From an uncultured Carboxylicivirga sp. (GTDB taxonomy: Bacteria > Bacteroidota > Bacteroidia > Bacteroidales > Marinilabiliaceae): a stretch of 64,000 nucleotides of DNA. The position numbers were made by a program, and so were the translations under genes. Every line of letters starts with the position of its first letter. The stretch's first letter is position 1. Below are positions 9,142 through 18,203 of this stretch, piece after piece. The stretch covers positions 682,001-746,000 of the forward strand of contig CANNEA010000003.1 in the NCBI GenBank assembly GCA_947503525.1, given 5' to 3'. The notes beneath the pieces are model-generated. The model saw nothing but the letters and a program-made list of their open reading frames with translations. It had not been told where the DNA came from and ran no database searches.

Positions 9142-10785
9142 ATGGATTCAATAAATATTAGTGCCATTGACATTATTATCCTTGTTGCTTTTATAGTTGG
9201 TATAATATGGTGGGCACTTAAAAATGGAAAAAGTCAGGATTCAACATCTTACTTTTTAGCAGGGCGAAACATGACCTGGCCTGTTGTTGGTCTGTCCTTA
9301 TTTGCGGCTAGTGTATCCAGTTCAACACTGATGGGCCACTCTGGCGAAGGCTTTATAAGTGGTATCGCTGTTTTTAATTATAACTGGATATCCGTTCTGG
9401 TAATGGTGTTTTTTGCCTTGTTCTTTTTACCCTTCTACATTAAATCGGGAATATTCACTATGCCTGAATTTCTTGAGAAACGATTCGATAAACGATCAAG
9501 GTATTACTTTTCATTCATCACCATTTTTGGTAACGTGTTTTTGGATGCAGCAGCAACCCTATATACCGGAGCATTGATTATCAAACTGATATTTCCGGAA
9601 GTAGATTTATTTTGGATTATTGTAATCATGGCCATAGTGGCTGGTAGTTATACCATAGTTGGAGGCTTGTCATCGGCAATTAATGCCGATATGATTCAGG
9701 CTACTATATTGATTATTGGATCAGGCATATTATACTTTTTTGCCTTGCATGAGATAGGTGGATGGGAAGAATTATATAATCGATTTGGTGAAGGTGTGTG
9801 GTTGAAATTAACCCGCCCATTGGATGATCCAACTGTGCCTTGGTTAGGCATGTGGATAGGGATTCCTATACTTGGGTTTTATTTCTGGGCCAATAATCAG
9901 GTAATGGTGCAACGTGTTTTATCTGCCAAGTCCATCGATCATGGTCGTAAAGGTGTATTATTCGTTGGTTTCCTATACTTATTCACGTTATTTATTTTTA
10001 TCCTTCCTGGATTGATAGGACGAGGAATCAATTTATTTGGTGTAGAAAATCTGCCTACAGAGATCATTGATGGAAGTACGCTTAAATCTACTTTTGGAAT
10101 AAATACGGATCAGGTATACCCACGCTTAATTGTGAAACTTTTACCTGTAGGATTAATTGGTCTAATCCTGGCTGCAATGATATCTGCATTGACTTCTACT
10201 CTAAGTGCTACCTTGAGTTCTGTGTCTACTCTATTTACCATGGATTTCTATTCGCGATTTGATAAAAATGCAGATAGTAAGAAGTTAGTTACAGTAGGTA
10301 GAATTACCTCATTGGTTGTGTTGGTTTTTGCTGTTATTTGGGCGCCGTTTATCGCTAAGTTTGATTCCTTAGTATCCTACTATCAGGAAGTTGTTTCCTA
10401 TTTGGCTCCACCAATTGTTGGAACCTTCTTCTTAGGCTTATTCTGGAAGCGATCCAATCAGTTTGGAGCTCTATGGGGATTGATTTCAGGAATTCTGGTT
10501 GCTGCTATTCTTATGGTTTCAAAGTATATGTTAGATGTAACCATACCTTATCATTTCTTGCTAATTGCCCCGGTGGTTATGGTATTTAGCATGAGTGTTA
10601 ATGTTGTGGTTAGTTTATTGACGGGGTTACCTGATCCAGAAAAAGTGGCTCAAAATACATGGACAGTTAAAATATGGCATGAAGAAAGTGAAGACTTGAA
10701 AGGAGTAGTTTGGTATAAAAACTTTAGAGTTTTATCCACATTACTAGTTTTGGGCTGTTTTGCCATGTACCTAATCTTTTTGTAA
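9142..10785 (+). CDS. Sodium/solute symporter (SSS family), probable manno-oligosaccharide or mannose importer
   Basis: A 547-residue integral inner-membrane protein with roughly 13-14 hydrophobic segments. SSS-family features include SYFLAGRNMTWPVVGLSLFA near the N terminus, a core containing VGGLSSAINADMIQ, and SALTSTLSATLSSVSTLFTMDF in the second inverted repeat. It should couple sodium entry to uptake of a sugar from the periplasm. It is flanked by mannan enzymes and starts 12 bp after the GH-A gene. It probably feeds the cytoplasmic GH130 phosphorylase with mannobiose or another short oligosaccharide. The substrate is inferred from the locus. Confidence 0.9.
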   Translation: MDSINISAIDIIILVAFIVGIIWWALKNGKSQDSTSYFLAGRNMTWPVVGLSLFAASVSSSTLMGHSGEGFISGIAVFNYNWISVLVMVFFALFFLPFYIKSGIFTMPEFLEKRFDKRSRYYFSFITIFGNVFLDAAATLYTGALIIKLIFPEVDLFWIIVIMAIVAGSYTIVGGLSSAINADMIQATILIIGSGILYFFALHEIGGWEELYNRFGEGVWLKLTRPLDDPTVPWLGMWIGIPILGFYFWANNQVMVQRVLSAKSIDHGRKGVLFVGFLYLFTLFIFILPGLIGRGINLFGVENLPTEIIDGSTLKSTFGINTDQVYPRLIVKLLPVGLIGLILAAMISALTSTLSATLSSVSTLFTMDFYSRFDKNADSKKLVTVGRITSLVVLVFAVIWAPFIAKFDSLVSYYQEVVSYLAPPIVGTFFLGLFWKRSNQFGALWGLISGILVAAILMVSKYMLDVTIPYHFLLIAPVVMVFSMSVNVVVSLLTGLPDPEKVAQNTWTVKIWHEESEDLKGVVWYKNFRVLSTLLVLGCFAMYLIFL

Positions 10786-10800
10786 GTAAAAATATTATCG

Positions 10801-10830
10801 CCCTTAAATCCCCTGAGGGGGACTTAGGGG
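10801..10830. repeat. Imperfect palindromic intergenic element (CCCTTAAATCCCC...GGGGGACTTAGGGG)
   Basis: G/C-rich arms stand out from the AT-rich surroundings. CCCTTAAATCCCC at 10801-10813 is largely complementary to GGGGGACTTAGGGG at 10817-10830, around a short TGA centre. Elements of this look (CCCTAAATCCCC type) are common as dispersed intergenic repeats in Bacteroidota. No T-run follows. It separates the symporter from the esterase gene. Confidence 0.6.
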
Positions 10831-10874
10831 TGATGCTTTCCTTTTAACATCATTAATTAGCAAACCGAATTGTT

Positions 10875-11993
10875 ATGAGAACTATGTGGTTAATCGTATT
10901 GACGTTTTACACCCTAAACTTAGGATCACAAACCTTATCAAACAATCCTAACAGGTCTTATCAATCAACAGAAGTAATGTCTGATGGTAAGCTTGCATTT
11001 CGTATTTATGCTCCCGAAGCAAAGGAAGTAAAACTTATTGCAGATGGTATATGGGAGAAGGTTGAATTCAGGAAAGATAGCAATGGCGTTTGGGAAGGGA
11101 TTTATAGCAAGGTGGCAAAAGGAGCTTATCATTACCATTTTGTGGTGGATGGCGTAAATGTTTACGATCCGAAAGCCTCCAGTGCCGCAGAAACAAAGGC
11201 ATTATTGCTGGTAGGGGATCAGGATGATTTTTTTATGATGAAGAATGATATACCTCACGGAGCCTTGTCTCAACGGCATTATTATTCAAGCACTTTAAAT
11301 GAAATGCGCCGTTTGCATGTATGGACACCAGCTGGATTTGAGAGATCCCGAAAGAAATTACCTGTATTGTACTTGATACATGGTGGAGGTGGCACGGATT
11401 TGGCCTGGCCTACAATTGGCTGTGCGGCTAACATTCTGGATAAGCTTATGGTAGAAGGCAAAATTGAACCTATGATAGTGGTTATGCCAAATGGCACCAT
11501 AGAAACAGATAATATTCTTGACCGACCAATTAAATTTAAAGAAGATTTTCTGAGTGATTTAATTCCTTTTATTGAAGACAATTATCCGGTTTATTCAAAT
11601 GCAAAGAACAGAGCTATTATGGGCTTATCTATGGGAGGACTGGAAACACTTGAAGCGGTTATTTCTAGTCCCAAAGACTTTGGATATGTTGGTGTATTGA
11701 GTTCAGGCTGGTGGTTAAGCGAAACCTGGGAAAAGCAGCGTGGCACAATAGATGATAAACTTAGCAGAGCCTCGCAACTTAAAACTATAGCTGGTGATTT
11801 TAATGCTTCTAATAAGCTAATGTTTTTCACTCAGGGAGGCCCGGAGGATTTGGCCTATGAAAATGGATTGGAGACCTTAAAGCTATTTGATGCTGCTGGA
11901 ATAGACTACAAATACAGCGAATCACCTGGTGGTCATACCTGGCTGGTTTGGCGCAAGAATCTTTGGGAGATTGCGCCACTCTTATTTAAATAA
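10875..11993 (+). CDS. CE1-like esterase with N-terminal E-set/CBM48-type domain
   Basis: A 372-residue secreted protein with a signal peptide of about 20 residues. Residues about 30-120 form an E-set or CBM48-like beta-domain (FRIYAPEAKEVKLIAD, then GAYHYHFVVDGV). Residues about 140-372 are an alpha/beta-hydrolase of the esterase D/CE1 type: LYLIHGGGG gives the oxyanion side, Ser252 lies in GLSMGG, and His354 lies in PGGHTW. This architecture is common in feruloyl or acetyl esterases of hemicellulose loci. Here, next to mannanases, deacetylation of glucomannan is more likely than feruloyl release, but the sequence does not decide it. Confidence 0.88.
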   Translation: MRTMWLIVLTFYTLNLGSQTLSNNPNRSYQSTEVMSDGKLAFRIYAPEAKEVKLIADGIWEKVEFRKDSNGVWEGIYSKVAKGAYHYHFVVDGVNVYDPKASSAAETKALLLVGDQDDFFMMKNDIPHGALSQRHYYSSTLNEMRRLHVWTPAGFERSRKKLPVLYLIHGGGGTDLAWPTIGCAANILDKLMVEGKIEPMIVVMPNGTIETDNILDRPIKFKEDFLSDLIPFIEDNYPVYSNAKNRAIMGLSMGGLETLEAVISSPKDFGYVGVLSSGWWLSETWEKQRGTIDDKLSRASQLKTIAGDFNASNKLMFFTQGGPEDLAYENGLETLKLFDAAGIDYKYSESPGGHTWLVWRKNLWEIAPLLFK

Positions 11994-12051
11994 CTTTCAG
12001 TAAATACATCGAAATCTCTTGCTGGTATCTCAAGCTAAAAAACCAAAATCT

Positions 12052-14061
12052 ATGAAATTCAAAATTATAAGTTTAATTATATGCCTGTTTACGCTATGCA
12101 TAATAGAAGCGCAAACCCGATTTAAGTCATTGAATTATTTATATCAAATATCAGGTGATAAAATACTATCTGGCCAACACAATGACCAAAAACCGTATAA
12201 CGGACAACAAACAGATGCCAGTTATTGGACGGAAGAAATAAAAAGTGTAACTGGCAAATACCCGGCATTATATGGTGTTGATCTACTGTTTCACGGTAAT
12301 GATGACATGCGATGGGAAATAACTTATGAGGCCGTGGAACAATGGAATAAAGGAGCTATTATCAACATGATGTGGCATGCATGTCCGCCTACGCAATCTG
12401 AACCATGTAATTGGGATGGAGGAATTAAAAGTTCTTTAAGCAGTGCACAATGGGTAGACCTGCTCACCGACGGAGGAACCTTAAATGAAGTCTGGAAAGA
12501 CCGTATTGATCAAATAGCTGCTCCATACCTTCAATATCTTAAGGATCGGGGTGTTGAAGTATTGTGGCGACCTTTTCATGAGCAGAATCAAACGGTATTT
12601 TGGTGGAATTCTGGTACTGCGGAAGATACAAAAGCACTTTGGGCATTAACCCATGATTACATGACTAAGGAATTGGGATTAACTAATTTGATATGGACCT
12701 GGGACGTACAGGATATTCATTCCAATTTTGCCCAATATAATCCAGGAGATAATTATTTTGATTTGGCTGCTCTTGACATTTATGGCAATGGTTTTTACGA
12801 TTTAAGTTATTACAATGCCTTAAATGATCAGGCCAATGGTAAACCCATAGCTTTTGGTGAATGTTTCACTTTACCTTCTGAAAGTGTTATTAATCAACAA
12901 GCCAATATGTCTTTTTTTATGTGCTGGGCCTATGGTTTATATGTTGATGTAAACGGGAATACTACCAATACCATTCAACACATCATAGATGTTTACAATA
13001 ACCCAAAAGTTATTACTCTGGATGAAATGCCGGGCTGGGATGCAACGTGGGTAAGTCGATCAAAAACCATAATTGATTTTGAAGAGATTCCTTATATCCA
13101 AGGAGGATGGAATGGAAGTTCTGAGGTGACCGATAATCCACAATTAGATGGTACTAATAGCTCAGCTGTGGTCTGTAAGTATACCACTCCACCAAATAAG
13201 ACCTGGACTAATTGTGCCTGGGTAATTTTTGAGAATGATATTTCTTACCAAGATCTGGATTATATAGAATTTGATGTTCTGGCACCCTCTACGACTACAA
13301 TGTATGTTAAATTGGAGAATGAAGATATTGAAGGTGAAACACAAATTGAATCCTATGCGACTCCCATTTCAAGTTCGACTTGGCAAACCATACGCCTAGA
13401 TTTTTCTGAAATTAGTGGAGAGGAAAGCTCAAGTGCTACTTTTAACAAACTGGCCTTCTTTTTTAATGTGAATGATGCCGTTGGTAATGAAGATTGGTAT
13501 TACGACAATGTAGTGGTACATACCAATACACTAAACAGTAAACCTATTGCTGATGCAGGAATGGATCAGATTGTGGCGATTAATGATCGGGTTACCTTGA
13601 ATGCATCAGCTTCATATGATACTGATGGGGATCAGTTAAGTTATACATGGAATGCGCCTCCTGAAATTAATCTGGACTTGAGTAATCCAATCAAGCCTAC
13701 ATTTACTTGTCCAAATGTTTTGGTTGATACTGAATATGAAATATCACTTACCGTCAATGATGGTTTTGAAGATTCAGAAGTCGATAAGCTTATTATAAAA
13801 ACTCAAATAACTACAGTAATTAGCAAAAACCAAACTATTGAATACTCTATTTATCCTAATCCCACTGTAGGTATAGTATATATTAACCTTAACAAGTCCG
13901 CAGATGTTGAAGTGTTAACAATGGGAGGAAAAAGAATAGTTAAGGCAAAAGCTCGGGAAGGTCGTAATCAAATCAATCTACAAGCATATCCACCAGGTAT
14001 TTATTTGCTTAGATTAAGTAATGATGATGTGCTTGTAACTGATCGGGTCATACTCAAATAA
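12052..14061 (+). CDS. GH26 endo-beta-mannanase with carbohydrate-binding-like, PKD-like and T9SS sorting domains
   Basis: A secreted protein of 669 residues. I place the start at the ATG at 12052, which opens directly into a signal peptide (MKFKIISLIICLF); a TTG 33 bp upstream would only add a charged leader. The GH26 domain spans about residues 24-330. It begins with the family signature SGQHNDQ, has acid/base Glu177 in RPFHEQN and nucleophile Glu270 in AFGECF. Residues about 342-493 are a jelly-roll-like module (DFEEIPY...WYYDNVVV) shared with the next gene. A PKD/Ig-like domain (about 497-585) and a T9SS type A sorting domain (about 600-669, YPNPTVG to VILK) follow. It should be exported through the type IX system and cleave beta-1,4-mannan outside the cell. 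Confidence 0.93.
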   Translation: MKFKIISLIICLFTLCIIEAQTRFKSLNYLYQISGDKILSGQHNDQKPYNGQQTDASYWTEEIKSVTGKYPALYGVDLLFHGNDDMRWEITYEAVEQWNKGAIINMMWHACPPTQSEPCNWDGGIKSSLSSAQWVDLLTDGGTLNEVWKDRIDQIAAPYLQYLKDRGVEVLWRPFHEQNQTVFWWNSGTAEDTKALWALTHDYMTKELGLTNLIWTWDVQDIHSNFAQYNPGDNYFDLAALDIYGNGFYDLSYYNALNDQANGKPIAFGECFTLPSESVINQQANMSFFMCWAYGLYVDVNGNTTNTIQHIIDVYNNPKVITLDEMPGWDATWVSRSKTIIDFEEIPYIQGGWNGSSEVTDNPQLDGTNSSAVVCKYTTPPNKTWTNCAWVIFENDISYQDLDYIEFDVLAPSTTTMYVKLENEDIEGETQIESYATPISSSTWQTIRLDFSEISGEESSSATFNKLAFFFNVNDAVGNEDWYYDNVVVHTNTLNSKPIADAGMDQIVAINDRVTLNASASYDTDGDQLSYTWNAPPEINLDLSNPIKPTFTCPNVLVDTEYEISLTVNDGFEDSEVDKLIIKTQITTVISKNQTIEYSIYPNPTVGIVYINLNKSADVEVLTMGGKRIVKAKAREGRNQINLQAYPPGIYLLRLSNDDVLVTDRVILK

Positions 14062-14100
14062 CAAATTACTATAATCATTCAATAAATCATTAGTATTTAG

Positions 14101-14130
14101 CATCAAAGGTCAAGACTTATAGCCTTGATG
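14101..14130 (+). other. Weak intercistronic hairpin after the GH26 gene
   Basis: CATCAA pairs with TTGATG at the base of a stem that continues with GG-CC after a one-base bulge. It lies 40 bp after the GH26 stop. It has no T-run and only eight pairs, so any role in termination or processing is uncertain. Confidence 0.3.
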
Positions 14131-14176
14131 TTTAGATATTTGTCTAAATCTATATGTATAACTAATACCAATTATT

Positions 14177-15238
14177 ATGAAAGGAATAATCTCTACTATT
14201 ACTTTATTATTTGCAGTATCTGTCGTTTATGCTCAAATTACTGCAGTTGATTTTGAAACACCAGCTGACTATGACTACCAAGCCTGGAATGGGGTAGCTG
14301 AAGTTGTATCTAATACCATAACTGACGGTATTAATAGTTCGGCAAATGCAGGTAAATACACAACACCTGCCAACCAAAGCTGGAGCAATGCTGCTGTGGT
14401 TACTACAACAGAAAGTTATGCCTTTAAAGACATGCAAAACATATCTTTAATGCTAATTGCACCTTCCTCAACTAAACTATATGCTAAACTTGAAAATGGA
14501 TCAGGAGGTGTTGCTCAAGGTGAAGTGGTGCCCAGTGCCGGAAGTAACTGGAGCGAAGTAACCATTAATTTTACTGCGTTTGATGGCGTTGATGTTGAAA
14601 CAGCTACGTTTAATAAGTTCACTTTCTTCTTTAATGTAGATGATAATGTGGGAGGAGAAGAATGGTTTTTTGATAATGTGGTCATCAACGAAAAAACTGC
14701 TGACCCGGAAGCCCCAACTAATCTTCAGGTTTCAAACATTACAAATGATAGCTTTACCTTAACATGGGATGCTGATGCCAATGCAACTGGCGGTACAAAT
14801 ATTTTTATTGTAGAACCTGCAATCAGTAGTGGCGATGTTTACATTACAACCCTTGCTGCTGGAGTAAACACATACACTTACACAGGAAGCTATGGTGCAG
14901 TAACTATCCAGGAAGGAGGTGTTTATGTAGCTAAACTTCAGGCTTTACCTGATGATGATTTTAATGCTTATGCTCAGGCTGATGTTGACATGACTGTGAC
15001 TGCAATTGGTAAAGAATTCAATAACCATAAAATTGTAATGTATCCAAATCCTGCTTCTAATTTGCTAAAGTTTAATTTTGAAATGGCAAATGTAGAGATC
15101 TATGATTTTGCAGGCAAATTAGTAATGAAACGGAGTAATGTTAACAAAATAAATGTATCTGAATTAGATGGCATATACCTTGTTAAAGGAAAAAGTACAA
15201 AAGGCATAAGCATATGTAATAAATTGATAATTAATTAA
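14177..15238 (+). CDS. Secreted carbohydrate-binding-like module plus FN3-like domain with T9SS sorting tail
   Basis: A 353-residue protein with a signal peptide ending near VVYAQ (about residue 20). Residues about 24-175 match the GH26-associated module of the preceding gene: DFE near the start, KYTTPANQSWSN, NKFTFFFNVDD and WFFDNVVI. An FN3-like domain (about 178-280, APTNLQVSNITNDSFTLTW) and a T9SS sorting domain (about 287-353, MYPNPASN onward) follow. There is no catalytic domain. Sharing a module with the mannanase suggests it binds the same polysaccharide, either free outside the cell or anchored at the surface by type IX secretion. Binding has to be inferred because the module is not one I can name. 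Confidence 0.75.
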   Translation: MKGIISTITLLFAVSVVYAQITAVDFETPADYDYQAWNGVAEVVSNTITDGINSSANAGKYTTPANQSWSNAAVVTTTESYAFKDMQNISLMLIAPSSTKLYAKLENGSGGVAQGEVVPSAGSNWSEVTINFTAFDGVDVETATFNKFTFFFNVDDNVGGEEWFFDNVVINEKTADPEAPTNLQVSNITNDSFTLTWDADANATGGTNIFIVEPAISSGDVYITTLAAGVNTYTYTGSYGAVTIQEGGVYVAKLQALPDDDFNAYAQADVDMTVTAIGKEFNNHKIVMYPNPASNLLKFNFEMANVEIYDFAGKLVMKRSNVNKINVSELDGIYLVKGKSTKGISICNKLIIN

Positions 15239-15284
15239 ATCATTTCTTACTCGTCCAGTAAAGGATTAAACGGTAAAAACTTTA

Positions 15285-15326
15285 ACAACAATAGAGACAT
15301 GCGCTTCTTCATGTCTCTATTGTTGT
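15285..15326. terminator. 17-bp perfect stem-loop after the T9SS module gene
   Basis: ACAACAATAGAGACATG (15285-15301) and CATGTCTCTATTGTTGT (15310-15326) are perfect reverse complements with an 8-nt loop. It lies 47 bp after the stop at 15238. The stem is strong, but the plus strand has no T-run after it, so it may end or process the transcript rather than act as a classical intrinsic terminator. Confidence 0.65.
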
Positions 15327-15436
15327 ATACTCGTAATGCTTTCTGTGTATTCACCCCCTTTTTAGCACCTAAAATTAAGCCGCCAAAACAGCAAGGTGTT
15401 GGTATTTTTACTTCTAGCTAATTATACCAATACATC

Positions 15437-17821
15437 ATGAAAAATAATTCTCTGGGAATTCTCATTATTCTTCTCTTAATAATTACTTCTTCTTGTCAGA
15501 AAGGTATAAGGTTTCAAATCAGCGATCCTTCGCCACAATCAGATTTCGGCAGGTCATACATATTACAGAAATATGAGCTTAAACAAGTCAATTATAAAAT
15601 TGAAATGGCACTTAATGATGCATTAAGCGAACAGGCTTTTTCCATTAAGAGCACGAAAAAAACAATTAGAATTGAAGGAGGAAACCATACCGGATTGATG
15701 TATGGTGCAATTGAGTTAGGCGATTTAATCGCGCTGGGTTATGATCTTCATAATTTAGACTTACAGAAAACGCCATTTCATAAGGATAGGGGAATTAAAT
15801 TGAATATTCCTTTGGATGCGCGTTGTCCCAGTTATGATGATTCGGGAGATGCTGCTCAGAAGAATATTGAGCATATGTGGGATTACAAGTTCTGGACTGA
15901 ATATTTAGATAAACTGGCTATTTATCGGTACAATACCTTATCCTTATGGACACCTAATCCATTTCAGGTGATGACCAAGTTGCCTGATTACCCTGATTTA
16001 GCCCTTGATGATGTATATGTAACAAAGGCTATTCCCAAGGGAACGGTTATGGAATGGGATGAGCCAGGCGGTGTTAACAAACTTGTAACTAACGACATGC
16101 GTTTTGTGAAATCTATCTCAATTGATGATAAAATTAAATTTTGGCAAAAGGTATTTGATTATGCCAAAGCCCGTGGAATAAATGTATACCTCTATACCTG
16201 GAATATATATACCAATGGTACTGAAGGAAAGTACGGCTTAACAGAAGAGATCGATAATCCCAAAACAATAGCTTATTACCGTCAGGCCATCAATGTATTC
16301 CTTCAAACCTATCCTCAAATTAAAGGCATAGGAATTACAGCCGGTGAACGCATGCATGTTGCAAAAAATGAAGATGTGGCCGACAAAAGGGAAAAATGGC
16401 TATGGGATACCTATGGTGAAGGTATATTAGATTACAAAAAGACCGATCCTAATCGGGAAATTCGTTTCATTCATCGCATTTGGTATTCACGCTTTGATCA
16501 GATCATGAAATATTGGAAAAATTACCCTGATCAATTTGAAGTTGGTTATAAGTATGTAAAAGCACGCATTTATTCTTCACCAAAAACTTCACCCTTTGTA
16601 GGAGGATTAACAAAATCATTAAAAGAAAACAATCTTAAATGTTGGTGGAATCTGAGAAATGACGACATTTTTGTTTATCGCTGGGGTGATCCTGATTATA
16701 CCAGAGAATTTTTAAAGAACCTACCCAAAGGTACTACGGCAGGATATCACATGGGGCCAGATGGTTATGTGTTTGCTCGTGTTTTCTCAGATAAAGACAA
16801 AAGTGTAAATGGTACTTTGGAATTGGACAAGCATTGGTTTAAGTTCATGTTGTGGGGAAGGTTGGGTTATGATAATAGTTTGGATAATGATTTTTTTAAA
16901 AGGCAATTGGCTTCAAGATTCCCTACTGTAAATTCTGAACTGCTTTTTGAAACATGGCAAACGGCATCTAAGATAATTCCACAAATAAACAGGTATATGT
17001 TTTTTACTGGCGATCGTCATTGGGCTCCCGAATTGTGTGCTTCCCGGGAGTCGTTTAAGTATACAACTTATTTCAGAATAGCGAAGCCGATGCCAGGTAA
17101 TAATATCTTAAATCCAAAGCGTTTTGCTCAGAAAAGTGATGAAAATAATATAAATGACCATGATGTGACACCTTTAATGATTATTGATAATTTGAATATA
17201 TGGTCTGATAAGGTTTTAAAGCAATTGGCTGAAATTGGAGACGATTCTAAATCTATTGAATTACTTAAAGCCGATTTAGAAGCATTTGCCTGGTTGGGTA
17301 AATATTATGCTTCTAAAATTCAAGCTGCTTTAATTCTTGAAACAACAGTGGGCATTGATAAGCCTAATGGCTTAGAAAAAACCATGAAAAATGCTACGCA
17401 ATATTGGACCAATTATGCCAATGTTTCTGATGAAAATTATTATCCTCAAATGTATTCTCGCGTAACTACTTTAGATTGGAAGGCCATGATTAAAGATGTG
17501 AAACGCGATGAAGAACTTATCATTAACAGTCGCACCAAACATTCCTTAACTAACAAATTAGAAATAAGAGATAATAAGCTGAGCGTTTTCTACCCATATA
17601 AAGATGATGGAAGATGGGTTAGGCTTAATTCGGATACTAAAGGATTGGCTAAACTGTTTTTATATGATGACAGAAATGAATTGCTTGATTTTTATGCTCA
17701 TCAATGCGAGACAGGCAAATCTACTTTAATATGGGAGGATTTAAGTTGGTTAAGTAAAGGAAACTATACTCTAGTATTTGAAATTGATGGTAAAACAAGC
17801 CATTATAATTTCATTAAATAA
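15437..17821 (+). CDS. Large lipoprotein resembling GH20/GH67-type glycosidases, family not assigned
   Basis: A 794-residue lipoprotein (lipobox ITSSC). Residues about 50-110 look like the small alpha/beta domain that precedes the barrel in GH20, GH67 and GH84 enzymes (IRIEGGNHTGLMYGAIELGDLI). A long TIM-barrel-like region follows, with FWTEYLDKLAIYRYNTLSLW, YAKARGINVYLYTWN, IKGIGITAGERMH and WWNLRNDD, and then a helical C-terminal part. Conserved acidic residues exist (for example in TAGERM), but I cannot name the catalytic pair. It ends the mannan locus and could remove a side-chain sugar. Alternatively it may be an independent gene, since a strong hairpin and a 199-bp gap lie upstream. Confidence 0.65.
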   Translation: MKNNSLGILIILLLIITSSCQKGIRFQISDPSPQSDFGRSYILQKYELKQVNYKIEMALNDALSEQAFSIKSTKKTIRIEGGNHTGLMYGAIELGDLIALGYDLHNLDLQKTPFHKDRGIKLNIPLDARCPSYDDSGDAAQKNIEHMWDYKFWTEYLDKLAIYRYNTLSLWTPNPFQVMTKLPDYPDLALDDVYVTKAIPKGTVMEWDEPGGVNKLVTNDMRFVKSISIDDKIKFWQKVFDYAKARGINVYLYTWNIYTNGTEGKYGLTEEIDNPKTIAYYRQAINVFLQTYPQIKGIGITAGERMHVAKNEDVADKREKWLWDTYGEGILDYKKTDPNREIRFIHRIWYSRFDQIMKYWKNYPDQFEVGYKYVKARIYSSPKTSPFVGGLTKSLKENNLKCWWNLRNDDIFVYRWGDPDYTREFLKNLPKGTTAGYHMGPDGYVFARVFSDKDKSVNGTLELDKHWFKFMLWGRLGYDNSLDNDFFKRQLASRFPTVNSELLFETWQTASKIIPQINRYMFFTGDRHWAPELCASRESFKYTTYFRIAKPMPGNNILNPKRFAQKSDENNINDHDVTPLMIIDNLNIWSDKVLKQLAEIGDDSKSIELLKADLEAFAWLGKYYASKIQAALILETTVGIDKPNGLEKTMKNATQYWTNYANVSDENYYPQMYSRVTTLDWKAMIKDVKRDEELIINSRTKHSLTNKLEIRDNKLSVFYPYKDDGRWVRLNSDTKGLAKLFLYDDRNELLDFYAHQCETGKSTLIWEDLSWLSKGNYTLVFEIDGKTSHYNFIK

Positions 17822-18203
17822 TAAACCACTTTATTAAAATCAATGTCCTTATCGCTACTGTGATAGTTGTGGCAAGTTCATGACAATTAAAGACTGATTC
17901 AAATAAGGATAAGGAAACGACAAAAGAATTTTGATGTGGTAATGAAGATAATACCGATCTAATATCAAGGTTTGAGAATTAAAAGCACTAAAGACAATTA
18001 GAAGATCAGTAAATGATATAGTTAACTGCAATAGTAATAAATTGGGTATTATCCATCAATTATAAAATACCCCTTTTTCTTCATCGAAAAATTCTCCACT
18101 TTACCTATTTAGCATGACTATATTTAAATTCTAAATGCTAACTATGTCTGCCCTAAAAGATAGTGTAAATCCAATTCCATATTTTAATTATCCTGATTAT
18201 AGT
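17822..18203. other. 382-bp intergenic region between the PUL and the HTCS gene
   Basis: No supportable gene. The only structure I see is the stem-loop and T-run at 18044-18078, annotated separately. The stretch between it and the HTCS start (18079-18203) should contain the HTCS promoter, but I find no convincing TTTG/TAnnTTTG pair. Confidence 0.6.
18044..18078 (+). terminator. Possible rho-independent terminator upstream of the HTCS gene
   Basis: GGGTATT (18044-18050) pairs with AATACCC (18066-18072), followed by CTTTTT to 18078. The 15-nt loop is long and the stem is only 7 bp. It lies 223 bp downstream of the stop at 17821, the nearest upstream gene. Confidence 0.45.

Noticed and set aside
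12019-12051. Upstream TTG start for the GH26 gene
   Set aside because: It adds 11 charged residues ahead of a clear signal peptide; the ATG at 12052 is better.
18135-18203. Upstream ATG start for the HTCS gene
   Set aside because: The 23 extra residues are not signal-like, and the ATG at 18204 begins directly with a signal peptide.
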